Shown piece by piece: positions 25,637 to 36,336 of a stretch of DNA of 64,000 bases. The position numbers and the translations under genes were made by a program. The stretch is taken from assembly GCF_013283795.1 (NCBI RefSeq), contig NZ_JABSOD010000015.1:28099-92098 (forward strand), written 5' to 3'. The DNA is from Rheinheimera lutimaris. Lineage in GTDB: Bacteria > Pseudomonadota > Gammaproteobacteria > Enterobacterales > Alteromonadaceae. The notes under the pieces were generated by a model that was not told where the DNA came from, searched no databases, and was given only the letters and a program-made list of their open reading frames with translations. Positions within the stretch are counted from its first letter, which is position 1. Each line of letters begins with the position of its first letter.

Positions 25637-28600
25637 ATGCCAAAACGTACAGATTTAAACAGCATTCTGATTTTAGGTGCCGGCCCCATAGTGATCGGCC
25701 AGGCCTGTGAATTTGACTACTCAGGCGCTCAGGCCTGTAAAGCATTAAAAGAAGAAGGCTACCGCGTTATTCTGGTGAACTCTAACCCGGCCACCATTAT
25801 GACCGATCCGGAAATGGCTGACGCCACCTACATCGAGCCAATTCACTGGCAGGTTGTGGAAAAAATCATTGAAAAAGAGCGGCCCTGTGCTGTGTTGCCA
25901 ACCATGGGCGGCCAGACTGCACTAAATTGTGCGCTGGATTTAGAACGCCATGGCGTATTGGCCAAATATAACGTTGAGATGATAGGCGCCACTGCTGATG
26001 CTATCGACAAAGCTGAAGACCGTGGCCGTTTTGATAAAGCTATGCGCTCTATCGGCCTGGCCTGCCCGCGCGCCGGTTTTGCCCACTCATTAGATGAAGC
26101 TTACCAGGTACTGGATGATATCGGTTTCCCGTGTATTATCCGGCCGTCATTCACTATGGGTGGCTCGGGTGGTGGTATTGCTTACAACCGCGAAGAGTTT
26201 GAAGAAATTTGTACCCGCGGTCTGGACTTATCGCCCACCAAAGAGTTGTTGATTGACGAGTCGTTAATTGGCTGGAAAGAATACGAAATGGAAGTGGTGC
26301 GCGATAAAAACGATAACTGCATTATCGTTTGTGCCATTGAAAACTTCGACCCTATGGGCGTACACACCGGTGACTCTATCACTGTAGCGCCGGCGCAAAC
26401 CCTGACTGACAAAGAATATCAAATCATGCGTAATGCCTCTTTGGCGGTACTGCGTGAAATCGGTGTTGAAACCGGCGGTTCGAACGTACAGTTTGGTATC
26501 AACCCGATTGATGGCCGGATGGTTATTATCGAGATGAACCCGCGCGTGTCGCGCTCATCTGCACTGGCGTCTAAAGCAACCGGCTTCCCGATTGCCAAAG
26601 TGGCTGCCAAGCTGGCGATTGGCTACACCCTGGATGAACTGGCTAACGATATTACCGGTGGTAAAACCCCGGCGTCGTTTGAACCCAGCATCGATTACGT
26701 GGTAACTAAGATACCGCGCTTTAACTTTGAAAAATTCGCCGGCGCCAATGATCGCTTAACCACCCAGATGAAGTCGGTGGGTGAGGTGATGTCCATCGGC
26801 CGTAACCAGCAGGAATCTTTACAAAAAGCGCTGCGCAGCCTTGAAATTGGCGTTTGCGGCCTTGATCCGGTCATTGATATCAGCTTGCCGGAAAGCAAAG
26901 ATAAAATTATCCGCGAATTAAAAGAGCCCGGTTCACACCGTATTTGGTACATTGCCGATGCATTCCGCCTTGGTATGAGCATGGATGAAATTTTCAGCTT
27001 AACCAATATCGATCGCTGGTTCCTCGTACAAATTGAAGATCTGGTAAAGGAAGAGCTGGCGCTTAGCAAAGACGGTTTTGTTGCGCTGGACGAAGCGCGG
27101 ATAAAACGCTTAAAGCGTAAAGGCTTTGCCGATAAACGTATCGCCGATGTGTTGGGTGTTAGCGAAAACGAAGTACGTAAAAAGCGCTACAGCTTTAATA
27201 TTCATCCGGTATACAAACGGGTAGATACCTGTGCCGCTGAATTTGCGTCTGATACCGCCTATATGTACAGCAGCTACGATGAAGAGTGTGAAGCGGCGCC
27301 GACCAACCGCGATAAAATTATGATTATCGGCGGCGGCCCGAACCGTATAGGTCAGGGTATCGAATTCGATTACTGCTGTGTACACGCGTCACTGGCACTG
27401 CGCGAAGACGGTTTTGAAACCATTATGGTGAACTGTAACCCGGAAACCGTTTCTACCGATTACGACACCTCAGATCGTTTGTACTTTGAACCCATTACGC
27501 TGGAAGATGTGCTGGAAATCGTGCGTAAAGAGCAGCCTAAAGGCGTTATCGTGCAATACGGTGGCCAAACGCCACTGAAATTAGCCCGTGCGCTGGAAGC
27601 TAATGGCGTGCCAATTATTGGTACTTCGCCGGACGCCATTGACCGTGCCGAAGACCGTGAGCGTTTCCAGCAAGCGGTTGAGCGTTTGGGCTTAAAGCAG
27701 CCAAAAAACGCTACTGTAACCAGCATGGAAGAAGCCATTGCCAAGGCGCCGGAAATCGGTTTTCCGATGGTAGTTCGTCCGTCTTACGTACTGGGCGGCC
27801 GTGCTATGGAAATCGTTTATGACGAGCAGGATTTGCGCCGTTATATGACGGATGCGGTAAGTGTATCGAATGACTCACCGGTGCTGCTGGATAACTTCCT
27901 GGACGATGCCATTGAAGTTGATATCGACGCTATCTGTGACGGTAAAGAAGTAGTCATTGGCGGCATTATGGAACACATTGAGCAAGCCGGCGTGCACTCC
28001 GGTGACTCGGCTTGTTCGTTACCACCGCACAGCCTGAGCAAAGAAATTCAGGATGTCATGCGTGAACAGGTTAAAAAGCTGGCGCTGGAGCTGGGCGTAG
28101 TAGGCCTGATGAACACCCAGTTTGCGGTAAAAGATAACGAAGTTTACTTAATTGAAGTAAACCCGCGGGCTGCCCGGACTGTGCCGTTTGTGTCTAAGGC
28201 AACCGGTGTCGCAGTAGCCAAAGTGGGCGCGCGTTGTATGGCCGGCAAATCGTTGGCTGAGCAGGGCGTAACCAAAGAGATTATTCCGCCGTTTTTCTCA
28301 GTAAAAGAAGTGGTGATCCCGTTTAACAAATTCCCGGGTGTCGATCCTATTTTAGGCCCCGAGATGCGTTCTACCGGTGAAGTTATGGGCGTGGGTGATA
28401 CCTTCGAGCAAGCGTTTGCCAAAGGCCAGTTAGGTGCCAGCACCTTAATTCCGACCGGTGGCCGTGCCTTGCTTTCAGTGCGTGACAGCGATAAAGTGCG
28501 CGTAGTTGAACTGGCTAAACTAATGGTAGTCAAAGGCTTTGAGCTGGATGCTACCGGCGGTACCGCTAAGGCACTGGAAGCTGCAGGTGTGGTTTGCCGT

Positions 28601-28858
28601 ACAGTAAACAAGGTGTCTGAAGGCCGGCCGCATATTCTGGACCGTATTAAAAACGGTGAGTACAGCTATATTGTCAATACCACTGACGGTCGTCAGGCCA
28701 TTGAAGATTCTAAAGTAATACGCCGTGGTGCCTTGCAATATAAAGCTAACTACACCACTACGTTAAATGCTGCCTTTGCTACCGTTAAGTCCAACGCCGC
28801 CAGCGCGTTTGACAGCGTAGCATCGGTGCAGGAACTACATAAGAGAGTGAACGGATGA
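25637..28858 (+). CDS. carB: Carbamoyl-phosphate synthase, large subunit
   Basis: A 1073-residue ATP-grasp enzyme with the two homologous synthase halves: [16 protein letters not shown] in the first and [16 protein letters not shown] in the second. The repeated N-terminal folds start [20 protein letters not shown] and [19 protein letters not shown]. The C-terminal ~130 residues are the allosteric MGS-like domain. It makes carbamoyl phosphate from bicarbonate, ammonia and two ATP. The stop overlaps the greA start by 4 bp (ATGA), so greA is translationally coupled. Confidence 0.98.
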   Translation: MPKRTDLNSILILGAGPIVIGQACEFDYSGAQACKALKEEGYRVILVNSNPATIMTDPEMADATYIEPIHWQVVEKIIEKERPCAVLPTMGGQTALNCALDLERHGVLAKYNVEMIGATADAIDKAEDRGRFDKAMRSIGLACPRAGFAHSLDEAYQVLDDIGFPCIIRPSFTMGGSGGGIAYNREEFEEICTRGLDLSPTKELLIDESLIGWKEYEMEVVRDKNDNCIIVCAIENFDPMGVHTGDSITVAPAQTLTDKEYQIMRNASLAVLREIGVETGGSNVQFGINPIDGRMVIIEMNPRVSRSSALASKATGFPIAKVAAKLAIGYTLDELANDITGGKTPASFEPSIDYVVTKIPRFNFEKFAGANDRLTTQMKSVGEVMSIGRNQQESLQKALRSLEIGVCGLDPVIDISLPESKDKIIRELKEPGSHRIWYIADAFRLGMSMDEIFSLTNIDRWFLVQIEDLVKEELALSKDGFVALDEARIKRLKRKGFADKRIADVLGVSENEVRKKRYSFNIHPVYKRVDTCAAEFASDTAYMYSSYDEECEAAPTNRDKIMIIGGGPNRIGQGIEFDYCCVHASLALREDGFETIMVNCNPETVSTDYDTSDRLYFEPITLEDVLEIVRKEQPKGVIVQYGGQTPLKLARALEANGVPIIGTSPDAIDRAEDRERFQQAVERLGLKQPKNATVTSMEEAIAKAPEIGFPMVVRPSYVLGGRAMEIVYDEQDLRRYMTDAVSVSNDSPVLLDNFLDDAIEVDIDAICDGKEVVIGGIMEHIEQAGVHSGDSACSLPPHSLSKEIQDVMREQVKKLALELGVVGLMNTQFAVKDNEVYLIEVNPRAARTVPFVSKATGVAVAKVGARCMAGKSLAEQGVTKEIIPPFFSVKEVVIPFNKFPGVDPILGPEMRSTGEVMGVGDTFEQAFAKGQLGASTLIPTGGRALLSVRDSDKVRVVELAKLMVVKGFELDATGGTAKALEAAGVVCRTVNKVSEGRPHILDRIKNGEYSYIVNTTDGRQAIEDSKVIRRGALQYKANYTTTLNAAFATVKSNAASAFDSVASVQELHKRVNG

Positions 28859-29331
28859 GTGCAATCCCGATGACAGTGCAGGGCGCAGAACGTTTGCGCA
28901 CTGAACTGCATGAATTAAAATCAGTGAAACGGCCGGCGATTATTCAGGCCATTGCCACTGCGCGCGAACACGGCGATTTAAAAGAGAATGCGGAATACCA
29001 CGCGGCCCGTGAGCAACAGGGTTTTTGTGAAGGCCGTATTCAGGATATTGAAGCCAAGTTGTCTAATGCGCAGATCATTGATATCAGCAAGTTGCCTAAT
29101 ACCGGTAAGGTTATTTTCGGTAGTACGGTAACTATTCTGAATCTGGATTCAGAAGAAGAAGTGACTTACCGCATTGTTGGTGACGATGAAGCCGATATTA
29201 AAAATAACCTGATTTCGGTTAATTCACCCATTGCGCGTGGCTTAATCGGTAAGGTAGCAGATGATGTTGTTAACATTACCACGCCCAAAGGCGTGGTAGA
29301 GTTTGAGATCACTGCTGTGCAGTATATCTGA
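28855..29331 (+). CDS. greA: Transcription elongation factor GreA
   Basis: A 158-residue GreA. The N-terminal coiled coil contains the conserved [22 protein letters not shown], whose acidic tip residues enter the RNA polymerase secondary channel and stimulate cleavage of backtracked RNA. The C-terminal FKBP-like domain ends in [20 protein letters not shown]. Usual length. Coupled to carB by a 4-bp overlap and followed by a bidirectional terminator. Confidence 0.97.
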   Translation: MSAIPMTVQGAERLRTELHELKSVKRPAIIQAIATAREHGDLKENAEYHAAREQQGFCEGRIQDIEAKLSNAQIIDISKLPNTGKVIFGSTVTILNLDSEEEVTYRIVGDDEADIKNNLISVNSPIARGLIGKVADDVVNITTPKGVVEFEITAVQYI

Positions 29332-29348
29332 GCCATTCGGGCAAAAAG

Positions 29349-29374
29349 AAGCGCCTGCTAAAGGCGCTTTTTTT
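29349..29374. terminator. Bidirectional terminator between greA and yhbY
   Basis: AAGCGCCT (29349-29356) with AGGCGCTT (29362-29369), followed by a T-run. A-rich sequence on the other side gives T's on the minus strand, so it can end both the carAB-greA and the yhbY transcripts. Confidence 0.9.
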
Positions 29375-29385
29375 ATATTTAAAAT

Positions 29386-29682
29386 TTATTTGCGTGGTAA
29401 GGCAATTTTTTTATCTTCGCCCTGGCGGAACAACACCAGTGTTTTACCGATTACCTGAACTTTCTCAGCTTTGGTTTCACGGATAATAGCATCCATGATC
29501 AACACTTTTTGTTCGCGATCTTCAGTAGGTACTTTCACTTTAATTAATTCATGAAAGTTAAGCGCTACTTCGATTTCGGCAACTACACCTTCGGTCAGGC
29601 CATTACCGCCGAGCAGGATCACCGGCTTAAGTTCGTGTGCTTTGGCTTTTAAAAATTGTTTTTGTTTGTTGGTTAAACTCAT
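29386..29682 (-). CDS. yhbY: YhbY-type CRM-domain ribosome-assembly RNA-binding protein
   Basis: 98 residues from the ATG that gives MSLTNKQKQFLK, as in E. coli YhbY; an in-frame upstream start would add residues not seen in the family. The CRM domain carries the GGNGLTEGV loop (GxxG), LNFHELIKVKV and QVIGKTLVLFR. YhbY binds the pre-50S particle. It is divergent from rlmE, another 50S-assembly gene, and the two share an upstream region holding the sigma-32 promoter of rlmE. Confidence 0.95.
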   Translation of the reverse strand: MSLTNKQKQFLKAKAHELKPVILLGGNGLTEGVVAEIEVALNFHELIKVKVPTEDREQKVLIMDAIIRETKAEKVQVIGKTLVLFRQGEDKKIALPRK

Positions 29683-29707
29683 AAAATGACTATTTCCGCA
29701 GGTAACG

Positions 29708-29737
29708 CTTGAATTTGCGTTATTGTAGCGCCATCTA
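29708..29737 (+). promoter_or_regulatory. Sigma-32 heat-shock promoter of rlmE-ftsH
   Basis: CTTGAAT (29708-29714), 14-nt spacer, CGCCATCTA (29729-29737): one mismatch from the RpoH -10 consensus CCCCATNTA. Spacer length equals that of the dnaK promoter in this window. It lies 28 nt before the rlmE ATG. The E. coli rlmE(ftsJ)-ftsH operon is also heat-induced. Confidence 0.85.
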
Positions 29738-29765
29738 ACGCATAACACTAATCAAGAGTGAAAGC

Positions 29766-30395
29766 ATGACCAAGAAAAAACGCTCTGCCAGTTCCACCCG
29801 CTGGTTGAAAGAGCATTTCGATGATCAATTTGTGCAAAAGGCACAAAAGTTAGGCCTGCGTTCACGTGCAGCGTTTAAACTGGAAGAAATAAACCAGCAG
29901 GATAAACTGGTTAAATCCGGCATGACAGTAGTGGATTTAGGCTCGGCCCCCGGCAGTTGGTCGCAGTTTTGTGTTGGCCTGGTGGGTGATAAAGGTACTG
30001 TGATTGCATGTGATATTTTGCCGATGGACCCGATAAACGGTGTGAGTTTTCTGCAGGGTGATTTTCGCGAAGAAGCAGTATTGGATGCTTTACTGAGCCG
30101 GATTAACGGTAAGAACGTAGATGTAGTGTTATCAGATATGGCACCGAATATGAGCGGCAATGACACTACCGATCAGGCGCGTTCGGTGTATTTGGTAGAA
30201 CTGGCATTAGATATGTGCAACAAAGTGTTGAAGCAAAATGGCAGTTTTGTGGTCAAAGTATTTCAGGGTGAAGGTTTCGAGCAGTTTTTAAAAGATGTGC
30301 GTGCAGCCTTTACCACAGTAAAAATTCGCAAGCCTGATTCGTCCCGTGCACGTTCACGGGAAACATATATCGTGGCTACCGGCTTCAAAGTCTAG
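29766..30395 (+). CDS. rlmE: 23S rRNA 2'-O-ribose U2552 methyltransferase (FtsJ/RrmJ)
   Basis: A 209-residue SAM-dependent methyltransferase. The SAM site is [14 protein letters not shown], with the acidic SDMAPN motif and the catalytic K-D-K-E tetrad residues visible (Lys in RAAFKLEE, Asp in DMAPN, Lys in [10 protein letters not shown], Glu in [10 protein letters not shown]). It methylates U2552 of 23S rRNA in the A loop during late 50S assembly. It is under a heat-shock promoter and is followed by ftsH 49 bp later. Confidence 0.97.
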   Translation: MTKKKRSASSTRWLKEHFDDQFVQKAQKLGLRSRAAFKLEEINQQDKLVKSGMTVVDLGSAPGSWSQFCVGLVGDKGTVIACDILPMDPINGVSFLQGDFREEAVLDALLSRINGKNVDVVLSDMAPNMSGNDTTDQARSVYLVELALDMCNKVLKQNGSFVVKVFQGEGFEQFLKDVRAAFTTVKIRKPDSSRARSRETYIVATGFKV

Positions 30396-30444
30396 TAAAG
30401 TAGTCGGGTAATTATCTATTTATCGGTAAGAAGAGGTTATAACC

Positions 30445-32376
30445 TTGAGTGACATGGCAAAGAATTTGATTGTCTGGTTAGTGATCGCCGTTGTACTAAT
30501 GTCGGTGTTCAATAGCTTTGGCCCCGGCAACACCGCGGATCAGCTAACCAGCTACACTCAGTTTATCAAAGAGGTAAACCAGGGGCAGATCCGCGAAGTT
30601 AAAGTGGAACGCACCGGGGTTATTACCGGCTTAAAACGCAGCGGTGAGCGCTTTGAAACCGTAGTCCCCGGTGGCTATGACGAAAAGTTGCTGGACGACC
30701 TGATTAAAAACGACGTAAAAACCCTGGGCAGTAAGCCTGAGGAAAGCAGTTGGCTGACGACGATTTTTATTTCCTGGTTCCCGATGCTGTTGTTAATCGG
30801 CGTGTGGATCTTCTTTATGCGTCAGATGCAGGGCGGCGGTGGCAAAGGTGCCATGTCATTCGGCAAGAGCAAAGCACGCCTGATGGGTGAAGATCAGATT
30901 AAAACCACTTTTGCTGATGTCGCCGGTTGTGACGAAGCTAAAGAAGAAGTGTCTGAGCTGGTAGATTATCTGCGTGACCCGTCACGCTTTCAAAAACTGG
31001 GTGGTAAAATTCCAACCGGTATTCTGATGGTTGGCCCACCGGGCACCGGTAAAACGCTGTTAGCCAAAGCCATTGCCGGCGAGGCTAAGGTACCTTTCTT
31101 TACCATTTCCGGTTCAGACTTTGTAGAAATGTTCGTTGGTGTTGGTGCCTCCCGCGTACGCGACATGTTCGAGCAAGCGAAAAAAGCTGCGCCTTGCATT
31201 ATCTTTATCGATGAGATTGATGCCGTTGGCCGTCAGCGTGGTGCCGGTTTAGGTGGTGGCCATGATGAGCGTGAGCAAACCTTAAACCAGATGCTGGTAG
31301 AGATGGACGGCTTTGACGGCAATGAAGGTATTATTGTTATCGCTGCAACCAACCGGCCTGACGTACTGGACCCTGCATTATTGCGTCCGGGCCGTTTTGA
31401 CCGCCAGGTTGTTGTTGGTTTACCGGATGTAAAAGGCCGCGAGCAAATTTTAAAAGTGCATATGCGTAAAGTTCCGTTGGCTGAAGGTGTAGAACCATCC
31501 GTAATTGCCCGCGGTACGCCTGGTTTCTCCGGTGCCGACTTAGCTAACCTGGTTAACGAAGCGGCACTGTTTGCTGCCCGCGGTAATCGCCGCGTGGTGT
31601 CGATGGACGAGTTTGAAAAAGCCAAAGACAAGATCATGATGGGCGCAGAGCGTCGCTCTATGGTGATGACAGAAAAAGAAAAAGAGATGACGGCGTACCA
31701 CGAAGCAGGCCATGCCATTGTTGGCCGTCTGGTTCCGGATCATGACCCTGTTTATAAGGTCAGTATTATTCCGCGTGGCCGCGCTCTGGGTGTCACCATG
31801 TATTTACCGGAACGTGACCGTGTATCGCACAGCAAACGCTTGCTGGAAAGTATGATCAGTTCATTATTCGGCGGTCGTATTGCAGAGGAAGTGATCTACG
31901 GTTTTGAATCTGTTACTACCGGCGCCTCGAACGATATTGAACGTGCCACCGACTTAGCCCGTAAAATGGTAACCCAGTGGGGTTTTTCAGAGAAATTAGG
32001 CCCGCTGTTGTATGCCGATGAAGAAGGCGAAGTGTTCCTTGGCCGCTCGGTCAGTAAAAATAAGCATATGTCTGAAGATACGGTGAAAGCTATTGATGCT
32101 GAAATCCGCCAGTTTATTGACCGTAACTACGACAGAGCGAAAAAGCTGATTGAAGAAAATATGGACATACTGCATGCGATGAAAGATGCGTTAATGAAGT
32201 ATGAAACCATCGACGCTAAGCAAATTGACGATTTAATGGCGCGACGCGAAGTACGCCAGCCGGAAAACTGGGAACCGCGTGATAAGCCGGGTTCAGATGA
32301 TAAACCGGAGGCCAAAGCCAACAAAGACGATGACATCGTTGCAGATGGCAAGCCTTCAGAAGGCAATTTGCACTAA
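30445..32376 (+). CDS. ftsH: ATP-dependent zinc metalloprotease FtsH
   Basis: 643 residues starting at TTG ([13 protein letters not shown]), with a gagg site 8 nt upstream; the internal ATG three codons later is the alternative. Two N-terminal membrane segments (about 7-25 and 105-125) flank a periplasmic domain. The AAA domain has Walker A GPPGTGKT (197-204) and Walker B IFIDEID, and the zinc protease site HEAGH is at 419-423. FtsH degrades sigma-32, LpxC and damaged membrane proteins as a hexamer in the inner membrane. The tail after residue 610 is charged and less conserved. Confidence 0.98.
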   Translation: MSDMAKNLIVWLVIAVVLMSVFNSFGPGNTADQLTSYTQFIKEVNQGQIREVKVERTGVITGLKRSGERFETVVPGGYDEKLLDDLIKNDVKTLGSKPEESSWLTTIFISWFPMLLLIGVWIFFMRQMQGGGGKGAMSFGKSKARLMGEDQIKTTFADVAGCDEAKEEVSELVDYLRDPSRFQKLGGKIPTGILMVGPPGTGKTLLAKAIAGEAKVPFFTISGSDFVEMFVGVGASRVRDMFEQAKKAAPCIIFIDEIDAVGRQRGAGLGGGHDEREQTLNQMLVEMDGFDGNEGIIVIAATNRPDVLDPALLRPGRFDRQVVVGLPDVKGREQILKVHMRKVPLAEGVEPSVIARGTPGFSGADLANLVNEAALFAARGNRRVVSMDEFEKAKDKIMMGAERRSMVMTEKEKEMTAYHEAGHAIVGRLVPDHDPVYKVSIIPRGRALGVTMYLPERDRVSHSKRLLESMISSLFGGRIAEEVIYGFESVTTGASNDIERATDLARKMVTQWGFSEKLGPLLYADEEGEVFLGRSVSKNKHMSEDTVKAIDAEIRQFIDRNYDRAKKLIEENMDILHAMKDALMKYETIDAKQIDDLMARREVRQPENWEPRDKPGSDDKPEAKANKDDDIVADGKPSEGNLH

Positions 32377-32419
32377 GCAGTGCTGGCTGTGTTAGTTAAC
32401 AGTTGTCAGTTAATCCAAG

Positions 32420-32445
32420 CCCCGGTTATGCCGGGGTTTATTTTT
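32420..32445 (+). terminator. Terminator of rlmE-ftsH
   Basis: CCCCGG (32420-32425), loop ttatg, CCGGGG (32431-32436), then tttattttt. About 44 bp after the ftsH stop. Confidence 0.9.
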
Positions 32446-32473
32446 AGCAGTACCCCGCCAAGCAGGAGTTTAT

Positions 32474-33307
32474 ATGCAGTTGTGTTTGCCCCGTCAGCGT
32501 CGCCTGGATCTTAGCCGCCCTGTGGTAATGGGCATTTTAAATCTGACGCCGGATTCGTTCTCCGACGGTGGCCGTTATAATCGCTATGACGCTGCGCTGC
32601 GTCAGGCAGAACAAATGTTGACGGATGGTGCGGTTATTATCGATATTGGCGGTGAGTCTACACGGCCAGGCGCCGCGGCTGTGCCGGCGCACGAGGAGCT
32701 TGCGCGGGTAGTACCGGTAATTGAAGCGTTGCGCCGGCAGTTTGATTGCGTTATCTCTATCGATACCAGTAAGGCCGCTGTTATGTCAGCCGCGGTTCAG
32801 GCCGGTGCCGATATTATTAATGACGTGCGTGCATTACTTGAACCTGGCGCTTTAGCTGCTGCGGTATCAGCGCAGGTGCCGGTATGCCTGATGCATATGC
32901 AGGGCGCACCGCGCAGTATGCAACAAGCGCCGCAGTATCAGGATGTAGTGTCTGAGGTGAAACAGTTTTTGCTTGAGCGGGCGCGCGCTTGTGAGCAAGC
33001 GGGGATAGATAAACAACAGATTATTCTCGATCCCGGTTTTGGTTTTGGCAAAAGCCTGACGCATAACTATGTACTGTTACAACAACTGCAGCAGTTTGCT
33101 GATTGTGGCTATCCGTTGTTGGCCGGCATGTCACGTAAATCAATGATTGGACAGTTGCTGAACATTCCGCTCAATGAGCGTTTGGCAGCCAGCGTGGCCT
33201 GCGCTACTATTGCAGCATTGCAAGGTGCCCGCATTATTCGCGTGCATGATGTTAAAGAAACCGTGCAGGCGGTCAGGGTTGTGACCGCAATGCAGTATGG
33301 AGCATAA
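32474..33307 (+). CDS. folP: Dihydropteroate synthase
   Basis: A 277-residue TIM-barrel enzyme. It condenses 6-hydroxymethyl-dihydropterin pyrophosphate with p-aminobenzoate in folate synthesis. The signatures MGILNLTPDSFSDGG, DIGGESTRPGA, ISIDTSK, LMHMQGAP and LDPGFGFGKS are all intact, as is the C-terminal IIRVHDVKET. Typical length. A caggag site precedes the ATG. Separated from ftsH by a terminator; glmM follows within 3 bp. Confidence 0.97.
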   Translation: MQLCLPRQRRLDLSRPVVMGILNLTPDSFSDGGRYNRYDAALRQAEQMLTDGAVIIDIGGESTRPGAAAVPAHEELARVVPVIEALRRQFDCVISIDTSKAAVMSAAVQAGADIINDVRALLEPGALAAAVSAQVPVCLMHMQGAPRSMQQAPQYQDVVSEVKQFLLERARACEQAGIDKQQIILDPGFGFGKSLTHNYVLLQQLQQFADCGYPLLAGMSRKSMIGQLLNIPLNERLAASVACATIAALQGARIIRVHDVKETVQAVRVVTAMQYGA

Positions 33308-33310
33308 AGG

Positions 33311-34645
33311 ATGAGCAGAAAATATTTTGGTACTGATGGCATACGCGGCAAAGTGGGTGATTTTCCCATCACACCTGAGTTTGCGATGAAATTAGGCTGG
33401 GCAGCCGGCCGAGTGCTGTCACAACGTGGTACCCGCAAAGTGCTGATTGGCAAAGATACGCGTATTTCAGGCTATTTGTTAGAAACTGCATTAGAAGCAG
33501 GCCTGATTGCCGCCGGTATTGATGTACGTTTGCTTGGTCCTATGCCGACACCGGCAGTAGCGTATCTTACCCGCACCTTCCGTGCTGAAGCCGGCATTGT
33601 GATCAGCGCTTCACACAACCCTTATTATGACAACGGCATTAAGTTTTTCTCCGCCGATGGCACTAAGCTACCGGATGAAGTTGAACTGGCCATCGAATAC
33701 GAGCTGGAACAACCTATGGTGTGCGAACCATCTGAAAAGCTGGGTAAAGCAACCCGCATTGATGACGCCGCCGGCCGTTATATTGAATTTTGTAAAAGCC
33801 ACTTACCTAACCACCTGTCCTTGAAGGGGCTGAACATTGTCATAGACTGTGCTCATGGTGCGACTTACCACATAGCACCGGCAGTATTTAAAGAGTTGGG
33901 CGCTACGGTAACGGTTATTGCGGCCACACCGGACGGTTTCAATATCAATGATCACTGCGGTGCTACTCATACTGAGTTGCTGCAAAAAACGGTTGTGGAG
34001 AACAAAGCGGACTTAGGCATTGCTTACGATGGTGATGGCGACCGCGTAATGATGATAGACCATACAGGGCGAGTAATAGACGGCGATGAGATTGTTTATA
34101 TTATTGCCCGCGCCGCCAAAGAACAGAATAAATTACAAGGTGGTGTGGTTGGCACACTTATGAGTAATTTAGGTTTGGAATTGGCGCTGAAAGAATTAGG
34201 CATTCCGTTTGAGCGCAGTGCGGTAGGTGATCGTTATGTCATGGAGCTGCTGCGTGAGAAAAACTGGCGTATCGGCGGCGAAAATTCCGGCCATGTACTT
34301 AATCTCGACTATACCTGTACCGGCGATGGTATTATTGCCTCGCTGCAGGTGCTTAATGCAATGATAGAAGCAAAGATGAGCCTGGCCGAGTTTAGCCGTG
34401 GTATGCATAAATTGCCGCAAGTGCTGGTAAACGTGAAGTTTGAAAAGGGTACAGCACCGCTCGAGAAGCAGCACGTGAAGCAAGTTATTGCGGACGTTGA
34501 AGCCCAATTAAGCAGTTCCGGTAGGGTGCTGATCCGTAAAAGCGGCACTGAACCGTTGATCCGCGTGATGGTTGAAGGTGAAGATGCAACCCAGGTGCGT
34601 AATTTTGCCGAACAGATTGCAGCTGCGGTTAAAATAGCCAGTTGA
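33311..34645 (+). CDS. glmM: Phosphoglucosamine mutase
   Basis: A 444-residue alpha-phosphohexomutase. It converts glucosamine-6-phosphate to glucosamine-1-phosphate on the way to UDP-GlcNAc for peptidoglycan and LPS. The phospho-serine loop is [13 protein letters not shown] (Ser101), the metal loop is [13 protein letters not shown], the sugar loop is GGENSGHVL, and the phosphate site [12 protein letters not shown] is present. 3 bp after folP, the usual gammaproteobacterial pair. Confidence 0.98.
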   Translation: MSRKYFGTDGIRGKVGDFPITPEFAMKLGWAAGRVLSQRGTRKVLIGKDTRISGYLLETALEAGLIAAGIDVRLLGPMPTPAVAYLTRTFRAEAGIVISASHNPYYDNGIKFFSADGTKLPDEVELAIEYELEQPMVCEPSEKLGKATRIDDAAGRYIEFCKSHLPNHLSLKGLNIVIDCAHGATYHIAPAVFKELGATVTVIAATPDGFNINDHCGATHTELLQKTVVENKADLGIAYDGDGDRVMMIDHTGRVIDGDEIVYIIARAAKEQNKLQGGVVGTLMSNLGLELALKELGIPFERSAVGDRYVMELLREKNWRIGGENSGHVLNLDYTCTGDGIIASLQVLNAMIEAKMSLAEFSRGMHKLPQVLVNVKFEKGTAPLEKQHVKQVIADVEAQLSSSGRVLIRKSGTEPLIRVMVEGEDATQVRNFAEQIAAAVKIAS

Positions 34646-34676
34646 TTGTTCAAATGCGCCAATAATACTTGTTTGC

Positions 34677-34710
34677 ACGGGCGTGGTTCGTTACTATCGC
34701 GCCCGTTTAA
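34677..34710 (+). terminator. Hairpin between glmM and tpiA
   Basis: ACGGGCG (34677-34683) pairs with CGCCCGT (34700-34706), followed by the short ttaataa. A weak terminator is possible; readthrough into tpiA seems likely because the T-run is short. Confidence 0.5.
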
Positions 34711-34728
34711 TAACGGGAATACAGCATC

Positions 34729-35481
34729 ATGCAACGCACACCCTTGATTGCAGCGAACTGGAAAATGAACGGTTCAGCCGCCCTGGCGCAACAACTGACT
34801 GTAACATTGGCAACGCTTTCGTTAGACACCACAACTGTGGTTGTTTGCCCACCGGCCACGTTGTTAACGCGTTTTAACACTCCCGGCAATTTTGCCTTAG
34901 GCGGCCAGACGCTGAGCCATGAAAGCAGCGGTGCCTATACCGGCGAAATCAGCGCAGAGTTGCTGCAGGAAGCCGGTGCGAGCTATGTGATTGTCGGCCA
35001 TTCTGAACGGCGTATGCTGAATTTTGAAAGCGACGAACTTATCGCTGCTAAGCTGAAACAAGCCGTATCATCCGGCCTAACGCCGATACTCTGTGTCGGC
35101 GAGTCGTTACAACAACGCCAGCAAGAAAAAACACAGCAGGTTATTGCACGGCAACTTGATGCGGTGTATGCTTCGCAGCCCGAATTACTGCTGAAATCAG
35201 TGATTGCATACGAGCCAATTTGGGCCATAGGTACAGGTGAGTCCGCTACGCCGCAACAGGCTCAGGCAACTCATGCTTTTATCAGGCAGCATTTGGCACA
35301 ATACGATGCGCAGGCAGCAGAAACGGTAAAATTATTGTATGGCGGCAGTGTTAATGCAGACAATTGTGCTGCGTTATTTCAGCAAGCCGACATAGATGGT
35401 GCTCTGGTAGGCGGCGCAAGCCTGAAACCGGCAGAATTTGCGCAAATTTGCCTTGCAGTTACAAAAGGTGCAAAGGAATAA
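34729..35481 (+). CDS. tpiA: Triosephosphate isomerase
   Basis: A 250-residue TIM. Active-site elements are present: the NWKMNG Lys, IVGHSERR His, AYEPIWAIGTG Glu with the mobile loop, and the phosphate-binding LYGGSVN. It interconverts dihydroxyacetone phosphate and glyceraldehyde-3-phosphate. Located between glmM and secG, as in many gammaproteobacteria outside the enterics; the stop is 2 bp before secG. Confidence 0.98.
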   Translation: MQRTPLIAANWKMNGSAALAQQLTVTLATLSLDTTTVVVCPPATLLTRFNTPGNFALGGQTLSHESSGAYTGEISAELLQEAGASYVIVGHSERRMLNFESDELIAAKLKQAVSSGLTPILCVGESLQQRQQEKTQQVIARQLDAVYASQPELLLKSVIAYEPIWAIGTGESATPQQAQATHAFIRQHLAQYDAQAAETVKLLYGGSVNADNCAALFQQADIDGALVGGASLKPAEFAQICLAVTKGAKE

Positions 35482-35483
35482 GC

Positions 35484-35813
35484 ATGTACGAAATTTTGAT
35501 TGTAGTTTATTTATTAGTAGCATTGGCCTTAATTGGCTTGGTGTTGATTCAGCACGGTAAAGGTGCTGATATGGGCGCTGCCTTTGGTGCCGGCGCTTCT
35601 GCTACAGTGTTTGGTTCGTCCGGAACCGGTAATTTTTTAACTAAAACTACCACTATTTTAGCAACCATCTTTTTCGTGTTAAGCCTGGTGCTGGGTAACT
35701 ACAGTGCCGGACAAAGCAAACAGGTTGACGAGTGGCAAGACTTGTCAGTGCCGGTTACTGAACAGGTTGAACAGAAAAAAGATGACACCAGCGATATCCC
35801 TGTAGGTAACTAA
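35484..35813 (+). CDS. secG: Preprotein translocase subunit SecG
   Basis: 109 residues from the ATG at 35484, behind an aagga site; longer in-frame starts would run into tpiA. Two hydrophobic segments (about 2-22 and 54-74) are joined by QHGKGADMGAAFGAGAS, the conserved SecG cytoplasmic loop. The C-terminal tail is charged and variable. SecG assists SecYE in protein export. tRNA-Leu follows 13 bp later, an order kept from E. coli. Confidence 0.96.
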   Translation: MYEILIVVYLLVALALIGLVLIQHGKGADMGAAFGAGASATVFGSSGTGNFLTKTTTILATIFFVLSLVLGNYSAGQSKQVDEWQDLSVPVTEQVEQKKDDTSDIPVGN

Positions 35814-35826
35814 TCCGCTTAATTCA

Positions 35827-35911
35827 GCCGAGGTGGTGAAATTGGTAGACACGCTATCTTGAGGGGGTAGTGTCTTCGGACGTGCGGGTTCAAGTCCCGC
35901 TCTCGGCACCA
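35827..35911 (+). tRNA. tRNA-Leu(GAG)
   Basis: An 85-nt type II tRNA including encoded CCA. Acceptor GCCGAGG pairs with CTCGGC; the D-arm has TGGTAGACAC, the anticodon stem-loop CTATC-TTGAGGG-GGTAG places GAG at 35861-35863, a short variable arm follows, and the T-arm is GCGGGTTCAAGTCCCGC. It reads Leu CUC/CUU codons. It corresponds to leuU, which follows secG in E. coli. Probably co-transcribed with secG. Confidence 0.97.
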
Positions 35912-35940
35912 AATATATCAATAGTTTGCTCAGGCAACGC

Positions 35941-35969
35941 TTGCGATAAACCAGTCAGCGCTATATAAT
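35941..35969 (+). promoter_or_regulatory. Sigma-70 promoter of initiator tRNA and rimP-nusA-infB operon
   Basis: TTGCGA (35941-35946), 17-nt spacer, perfect TATAAT (35964-35969), then a GC-rich discriminator (agcgcc), typical of stable-RNA promoters under stringent control. It lies 16 nt before the initiator tRNA. Confidence 0.85.
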
Positions 35970-35985
35970 AAGCGCCAATTACGGA

Positions 35986-36062
<77 letters not shown>

Positions 36063-36101
36063 ACTTTGCAGTACAAAATAGTTTAATTGTGTTTTAGTAC
36101 T

Positions 36102-36145
36102 GAAGGTTGTCGGTTCGCTCTTAAATCTTGGGGCTCCCGCAACCA
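36102..36145 (+). pseudogene. Degenerate 3' fragment of an initiator tRNA
   Basis: gaaggttgtcggttc (36102-36116) and ggctcccgcaacca (36132-36145) repeat the 3' half of the intact tRNA (36028-36042 and 36049-36062), with one substitution in the first block and 9 extra bases in the T-loop. No matching 5' half is present. It is a tRNA remnant, from a decayed tandem copy or an old integration scar. The preceding 36068-36101 contains an AT-rich inverted repeat (CAGTAC...AGTACTG). Confidence 0.8.
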
Positions 36146-36196
36146 AATTTAGTTTCAATTAACATTGGCGATATGTTAGTTGATTGGATGCCCATT

Positions 36197-36220
36197 CGCC
36201 CCGCTAGTTCGGGGCGTTTT
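36197..36220 (+). terminator. Strong hairpin in the metY-rimP spacer
   Basis: CGCCCCG (36197-36203), loop ctagtt, CGGGGCG (36210-36216), TTTT. It would end tRNA transcripts partly and let a fraction continue into rimP-nusA. Confidence 0.8.
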
Positions 36221-36336
36221 CGTATCTGCAGACTCAGTTTTAAGCAGTATTGGGCTAAGCAGCCCTTTTTTTATTTGCTGCTGTTACCAGGTTACCGGTG
36301 CGGTAGCAGGCAACAACAGCTTTTCCGGAGGTCGCG

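Noticed and set aside
36102..36145. A third functional tRNA
   Set aside because: There is no D-arm, anticodon arm or 5' acceptor strand, and the T-loop is disrupted.
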